A stretch of 38,742 nucleotides of DNA from an uncultured bacterium. Lineage in GTDB: Bacteria; UBP6; UBA1177; JAKLFG01. The DNA is taken from the NCBI GenBank assembly GCA_937871295.1, contig CALMRE010000254.1, positions 1-38,742 of the forward strand. Reading direction: 5' to 3'. Positions 34,631 through 38,742 of this stretch are shown here, piece after piece. The notes beneath the pieces are model-generated. The model was not told the origin of the DNA. It did not search any database and saw only the letters and a list, made by a program, of their open reading frames with translations. Positions within the stretch are counted from its first letter, which is position 1, and every line of letters begins with the position of its first letter. The translations under genes and the position numbers were made by a program.

Positions 34631-36036
34631 ACGGGACCTCCGGCCGACGCCTCCTCAAGGTATATCGAGAGTATCTGTGTCAGGCCGGCCGCCGGCAGCA
34701 CCATCCCCGCACTATCGGGGATATCCACTACGGCATCCGCCTTGACTTTCCGTTGCTCCTTGACCGCGAACGATGCATCAAGCACGAAAACATCGGCCTG
34801 CCCGCTGTAACTTTCGAACCGGCCCCCCGAAACCGCGAGCTCCGCGGTCGCCGGCAACTTCAGTATGCTCCCGGGAGGATAGACGCCGGTGACGCCGATG
34901 AACGCTTCGGCGATCTCCCTTTTGAACGCCCCCATCCTGATGTTCCTCAAAATACTGCGCAAGGCTTCCGGTCTTGAAAAAAGAGGCCCGGTGTACGGAT
35001 AGCCGGCGGGCCATTCCCTCGTGACGGCGTCATAGTAGGCGACCACCTTGAGTATCTCCGCCGAAACGGTGCCGCAACTGCTGTTGGCCAACAACAGGCC
35101 CGTATCGGAAAAGTCCGTTATCCGGGCCGAGGCATTGAGGGCCGCTTCGACCCTGCCGTAGTGAAACTCATCCATCCGCGAGAGGACCGTGTAGCCCGTA
35201 TCGAGTTCCGCGGCAATGTATTGAAAATATGCCGCTATGGCGGTCCGCTTGATAAAGATATCGTCAAAGCCCAATTTCAGGGAGACAAGTAGCGACAGCA
35301 AGGCTCTGTTGGCCGCCGAAGCGCCTTTGACATCGCCTTGATATTCCGCGCTGGAAGCGAGGAACAGGAGGAGATCGTACACGGCGGTGCCGGCCGTATT
35401 GCGCGCTATCATTATCGCATCCTGCACGCTTCTTTCGATCATCCGGAGCGGTATGCTTTCGGAGGCCGACGCCATCTTCCCGTATTCGGCGAACTCGGAG
35501 GCCATTTTACGGTAGATCCGGCGACAGGACTGCGCCGGCGTATAGATCGGGAGGTTGCCGGACTCTTCCGGATCGTATGCGGATGTTTCTATGTGCGGCA
35601 TATCGGGCAGTTCCGATCTCACCCGCTGATAGACCTGCACCTTGGGCTCCCGCCCGACCGGATATTTCCCTATCACCCGGTAAAAATCGAGTATCTCCTT
35701 ATCGGTCACCCCCCGCTTGAAAACGACCCCCGACATACACAGGGAAAGGAACAGGTCGTAGATATCCTCGAAATACTTGTCATCCTGCCGTTGCCCGCGT
35801 ATACGCACCTTGTCGACCTTGACATCGATCCCGTCGAACAGTATCGAAACCTCATCCTTCTCTCTGAAAAAGAAATCCAGCACCTTCTTGAAAACGTCCA
35901 GTTCCTCGTCTATCCGGGCATTTTCGCTGCTGTACATCTTGACATTCTTCCAGAAGGTGAAGAACGACCGGGTCAGGTTGTAGCGCCACTTCTTGGGGGA
36001 ATTCTCGAATTCCGGCAGATTTCTTCTTTCTTCCAC
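34627..36036 (-). CDS. Degenerate HD-GYP-domain protein
   Basis: 469 residues, starting at GTG 36036 after GGGGAGAGGA. Residues about 50-125 share a module with the preceding HEAT gene (LFDGIDVKVDK, KRGVTDKEILDFYRVI). The C-terminal half has the fold pattern of HD-GYP cyclic-di-GMP phosphodiesterases: a DAVTREWP..SRPEALRSIL stretch and the late GVYPPGSILKLPATAEL, matching the terminal YPxGSxVxL element. The catalytic HD and the HHExxxGxGYP motif are missing, so it probably binds or scaffolds rather than hydrolyses. It overlaps iorA by ATGA and follows the HEAT gene by one base. Confidence 0.65.
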   Translation of the reverse strand: MEERRNLPEFENSPKKWRYNLTRSFFTFWKNVKMYSSENARIDEELDVFKKVLDFFFREKDEVSILFDGIDVKVDKVRIRGQRQDDKYFEDIYDLFLSLCMSGVVFKRGVTDKEILDFYRVIGKYPVGREPKVQVYQRVRSELPDMPHIETSAYDPEESGNLPIYTPAQSCRRIYRKMASEFAEYGKMASASESIPLRMIERSVQDAIMIARNTAGTAVYDLLLFLASSAEYQGDVKGASAANRALLSLLVSLKLGFDDIFIKRTAIAAYFQYIAAELDTGYTVLSRMDEFHYGRVEAALNASARITDFSDTGLLLANSSCGTVSAEILKVVAYYDAVTREWPAGYPYTGPLFSRPEALRSILRNIRMGAFKREIAEAFIGVTGVYPPGSILKLPATAELAVSGGRFESYSGQADVFVLDASFAVKEQRKVKADAVVDIPDSAGMVLPAAGLTQILSIYLEEASAGGPV

Positions 36037-36037
36037 G

Positions 36038-37930
36038 CTATCCTCTCCCCTGTATGATGGCTTTCGTTTCCTTGTCGCCCTCCTTCAGAGCCTTCTCGAA
36101 CCATTTCTGTATCAGCGTGGAACGACCGCTTCGCGTTTTCATATGGTCGAAAACGATCTTCTTGAAAGGGGCGTATTTCTTCCTGTTGAAAAAACCGCCC
36201 CTGAGTTTGAAAACATACTCCAGCGCCTTCAAGACATCGGGCAACACCAACCCCTTGGCAAGACCCAACACCTGCTCTATCTCCTGTTTCTCAAGGGCGG
36301 CGAAATCTTCGCCCTTGACCCGCCGTTCGATCTGCTTCGAGATGGGGGCGAGGTCCTCCACCCGGCCGAGTCCCCGCAGTGCGATGCGGCGCAACTCGCG
36401 GTTATCGGAGAAGAGGAGATTCGCCGGAAGATCAAAGAATTCAGGACGCTGGGAGGCAAGTATCAGGTCGACATACTTTTCGTAATCGCCGATGTCGAAT
36501 TTACCCCTGTTCTCGGGCTTGAATATCTCGTTGAGTATCTGTTTCGCGGCGATACCCTTCATCTTGACCAGATTCTCAACCGCCAGAGCGCGCACCTCCT
36601 CGTCGGGCGAGAAGATCGCCCGGTGCCAATACTCTATATTCTCATCGGCATCGTAGAGGCTCAAGACCCGGGCCGCCTCGATCCGTACCTGCCTGACCTG
36701 ATGGTTCATCACCTGCCGGGCTATCGGAAGATAATCCTGCCGGTATATGTAGCGAAGGACGAATAAAAGATTTCTCAGGACATGCCAGTCGGTATGTTCC
36801 GCCAATCTTTTCGCCAGCGCCAGATCTTTGAGATTCTCGGCGATGACCTCCAGACAGTGAAGCCGGACCTCCTTCGATGAGAGTTCGACCAATTCGAGGA
36901 AAACCTGCTCAAAAGAACTTTGACTCGCGAAGTAGAGGAAATCGCCGAAACTCCGTATCTGTGACGGAGAAAGAGGCATCTTGGCGACGACATCGAAAAG
37001 CTGGCCCAAGAACTGTTCCGCAGTGATCTTCTCCAACGCGCTTCTGATCTGGCCCCTGCGGGGGTCTTCGGGTTCCTTTATCGCGCCGTCGAGCTGCTGC
37101 AGCGCGTTGATGAACGGGACCCCCGATTCGAAATCGCCCCTCTGCAGATTGGTCTCCGCGTATCCGCACAGTTTGGCAACAATGTTCTTTGACACGTCGC
37201 TGTTGGCGCTCAAAGCGAAATGAACCGTCTTTTCGAGATACCGCTGTACGGTGAACACCTTGCCCCGCTTGGCCAGCCATTCTTCGAACTCGCCGCTCCT
37301 CGTTTTCCCGATATTGTCGAACTCCCGGACGACATCGTACATCTCCTGCGGCTTTCTGATCGCCATCGCCATAAGCGCCGGGAAGTTCAGCGGAGGTCGT
37401 TCGCAGGCGAACTCCTCCTCCCTCCACGGTTCGGGATCGCCCATGTCGGGATCGGATATCGTGCCGATATGAGTGATCCCGTAGTCCCATAAACGGGTGT
37501 TGAAATCGTAGTCGACCAAGGTGTAATTTATCGTTTCCTGTATGACGGAGAAAAAGTTGAGGAACTCCTCCTTGGTGACCCCTTTTACGAAATAAAGTTC
37601 ACGGATCTCGTTGACCAGAAAGATGTTGCGGAATTTCCGCTCCCCTTCATCGAAGAGATTTACCCGTTTCTCCTGAAAGTAGAAACCGACCTTTTTGGTA
37701 ACGACCGACGCGTAGGGCAGGTTGTTATGGATAAGTTCCATGTTCTGTCCCAGCGTTTCGGTGAATTCTTCGAATATCTTATCCTTTATGGAGTACAGTT
37801 CGGTCATTTTGGATATCTTCACCAGAATGGCGATGACCGCGCGCACCCCCCGGTAAAGTTGTTGTTTCTTCTCGAGCGGGATCGATTTGAAATATTCGGT
37901 GAGTTCCTTTTTTTTACCGATGTAGAGCAA
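36038..37930 (-). CDS. HEAT-repeat protein of unknown function
   Basis: 630 residues from TTG 37930 with GGGGGAG just upstream; no better ATG exists before residue 42. Residues about 60-130 form a module related to the next gene (VGFYFQEKRVNLFDE, FVKGVTKEEFLNFFSVI). From about 340 to 530 there are HEAT-like helical repeats (SSKEVRLHCLEVIAENLKD, QVRIEAARVLSLYDADENI, EEVRALAVENLVKMKG). Such proteins are protein-binding scaffolds. No signal peptide or membrane helix is seen. It heads the operon with the pseudo-HD-GYP gene, iorAB and the histidine kinase. I infer a cytoplasmic signalling partner for the next gene. Confidence 0.75.
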   Translation of the reverse strand: MLYIGKKKELTEYFKSIPLEKKQQLYRGVRAVIAILVKISKMTELYSIKDKIFEEFTETLGQNMELIHNNLPYASVVTKKVGFYFQEKRVNLFDEGERKFRNIFLVNEIRELYFVKGVTKEEFLNFFSVIQETINYTLVDYDFNTRLWDYGITHIGTISDPDMGDPEPWREEEFACERPPLNFPALMAMAIRKPQEMYDVVREFDNIGKTRSGEFEEWLAKRGKVFTVQRYLEKTVHFALSANSDVSKNIVAKLCGYAETNLQRGDFESGVPFINALQQLDGAIKEPEDPRRGQIRSALEKITAEQFLGQLFDVVAKMPLSPSQIRSFGDFLYFASQSSFEQVFLELVELSSKEVRLHCLEVIAENLKDLALAKRLAEHTDWHVLRNLLFVLRYIYRQDYLPIARQVMNHQVRQVRIEAARVLSLYDADENIEYWHRAIFSPDEEVRALAVENLVKMKGIAAKQILNEIFKPENRGKFDIGDYEKYVDLILASQRPEFFDLPANLLFSDNRELRRIALRGLGRVEDLAPISKQIERRVKGEDFAALEKQEIEQVLGLAKGLVLPDVLKALEYVFKLRGGFFNRKKYAPFKKIVFDHMKTRSGRSTLIQKWFEKALKEGDKETKAIIQGRG

Positions 37931-37968
37931 GTACTCCCCCTTTTTCAGACATTCGTCCCGAACGGGCG

Positions 37969-37998
37969 ATTATAGCGTACAAGGCCCTCCGAAAGCAA
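37969..37998 (-). promoter_or_regulatory. Promoter of the HEAT/HD-GYP/iorAB/kinase operon
   Basis: Perfect -10 TATAAT (37974-37969) with a moderate -35 TTGCTT (37998-37993) 18 bases away, and an A/T-rich stretch just upstream that could act as an UP element. The leader is about 30 bases. Confidence 0.6.
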
Positions 37999-38113
37999 GA
38001 CATTTTTTCTTTTAATTCTTTTGTTCTAATGTGAAAAAGGTGGTCAGTGCGGCTGAGTCCCCGCTCCTTCTTTTCTCCGCGCGCCGTTCACTTTTCACGA
38101 CTCACGAAAGGTC

Positions 38114-38368
38114 CTATGTCGAGGAGCCCGCCAGCGGCGCCATATCCCACTTCATTTCACAGGTCATGTCGCCGCTGTTGCTCTGCGCTTCGACGCCGGG
38201 AAGAGCGATGGTTGATTTCGCGGTGTTTCGATAGTTCAGGTGGTAGCTGTATTTCCGGCCGATTGAAAGATCATAGGTACGGATAGCGGAAAGATACCAA
38301 AGGATAAGACCGGAAAGAAATACTAAAGCAACAAGTGTTGCAAAAAGGATTTTTGGGGGGGTCATCAT
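38114..38368 (-). CDS. Short membrane-anchored ORF, possibly truncated
   Basis: 84 residues: one N-terminal membrane helix (about 7-27, ILFATLVALVFLSG), then a polar stretch (RKYSYHLNYRNTAKS, MTCEMKWDMAPLAGSST) that looks like the beginning of a larger beta-rich domain and stops abruptly at TAG. A second in-frame stop follows three codons later, so it is not a simple one-base loss. No clear ribosome site precedes either of the two adjacent ATGs. It lies seven bases after the LRR gene. It may be a remnant of a longer exported protein. The 183 bases from here to the HEAT gene hold that operon's promoter and no other gene. Confidence 0.5.
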   Translation of the reverse strand: MMTPPKILFATLVALVFLSGLILWYLSAIRTYDLSIGRKYSYHLNYRNTAKSTIALPGVEAQSNSGDMTCEMKWDMAPLAGSST

Positions 38369-38375
38369 TGGGAGG

Positions 38376-38742
38376 TTACTGGCATTTTTCGGGAGTTTGT
38401 TCGTCCGCGCTATTTCCGGTAATGATCAAATCGCTGTTATTCTCTTTTATTTTCTCGAATTGGGACAAATCGACAATACAGTTCCCCCATATAGAAAGCA
38501 TATTAAGAGATGTTGTCTTATATAAAGGAGAAATGTCCTTTATGTAGTTTCCATTAACATAGAGCGAAGTTAAAACTGAAAGTTCCCCTATGGGTTCTAA
38601 ATCATTTATTTTGTTGTTGCTAAGTTTCAGCCATTCTAGTTTCGTCAGAGTGCGGAGCGGTTCGAGTGATTCAATTTGGTTGTCGCTTGCACCAATTTCT
38701 TCGAGATTAGGCATGTTTTCTATCCCTTTCAGATTCGAAACC
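38376..38742 (-). CDS. Leucine-rich-repeat protein (N-terminus off window)
   Basis: The frame is open through the right edge, giving at least 122 residues. It contains internalin-like LRR units of about 22 residues, with the pattern LxxLxxLxLSxNxIxDLxPL: MPNLEEIGASDNQIESLEPL, TKLEWLKLSNNKINDLEPI, SVLTSLYVNGNYIKDISPL. The Met at 38714 is inside a repeat, so the true start lies beyond the window. The short C-terminal part ends in EKCQ with two cysteines, possibly a cap. Base composition is much more AT-rich than neighbouring genes, which may indicate transfer. Probably a surface or secreted binding protein. Confidence 0.8.
   Translation of the reverse strand, partial: VSNLKGIENMPNLEEIGASDNQIESLEPLRTLTKLEWLKLSNNKINDLEPIGELSVLTSLYVNGNYIKDISPLYKTTSLNMLSIWGNCIVDLSQFEKIKENNSDLIITGNSADEQTPEKCQ

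Overview
The window reads as chromosomal DNA of a Gram-negative, probably anaerobic bacterium of the deltaproteobacterial type (Myxococcota/Desulfobacterota-like). This is an inference from gene content: a Cys-rich secreted-protein style (DUF4215-like, EGF-like and MopE-like acidic motifs), type IV pilus genes with PilSR, a YfgM/BamB-type pair, and indolepyruvate:ferredoxin oxidoreductase. Most of the window is GC-rich by eye; the extreme right end is clearly more AT-rich. Most genes lie on the minus strand in tight, often overlapping operons. No tRNA, rRNA, CRISPR array or transposase was seen.

Layout, left to right. (1) 1-952: two tandem paralogous secreted proteins of unknown function (one cut by the left edge), behind a good sigma70 promoter. 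(2) 1031-2365: a single AAA ATPase/DUF4143 gene whose promoter and start codon are overlaid by four 11-bp iteron-like repeats. (3) 2385-7134: operon yfgM-like, bamB-like, HU, and a fusion of a RadC-type JAMM domain with a DinG helicase. (4) 7313-10188: a plus-strand set of three envelope or exported proteins of unknown function. (5) 10194-17601: peptidase T followed by three secreted proteases, two subtilisins and one HExxH metalloprotease; both subtilisins end in a short CaaX-like tail.

(6) 17690-29705: a long operon pilB-pilT-pilC-pilS-pilR-pilD, then malic enzyme, cobalamin adenosyltransferase and MutS2. A divergent 2H phosphoesterase gene follows at 29855. (7) 30428-37930: operon of a HEAT-repeat protein, a degenerate HD-GYP protein, iorA, iorB and a hybrid histidine kinase. 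iorA carries an in-frame TAG at codon 127, and its ferredoxin domain lacks one expected cysteine in each cluster motif. (8) 38114-38742: a short membrane-anchored ORF and a leucine-rich-repeat gene cut by the right edge.

Read together, secreted proteases, peptidase T and IorAB suggest protein degradation and amino-acid fermentation, and type IV pili suggest surface motility or adhesion. The most unusual items are the interrupted iorA, the iteron-controlled ATPase, the JAMM-DinG fusion, the paired CaaX-like protease tails, and the HEAT/pseudo-HD-GYP pair sharing an N-terminal module. No gene-free stretch longer than 300 bases is present.
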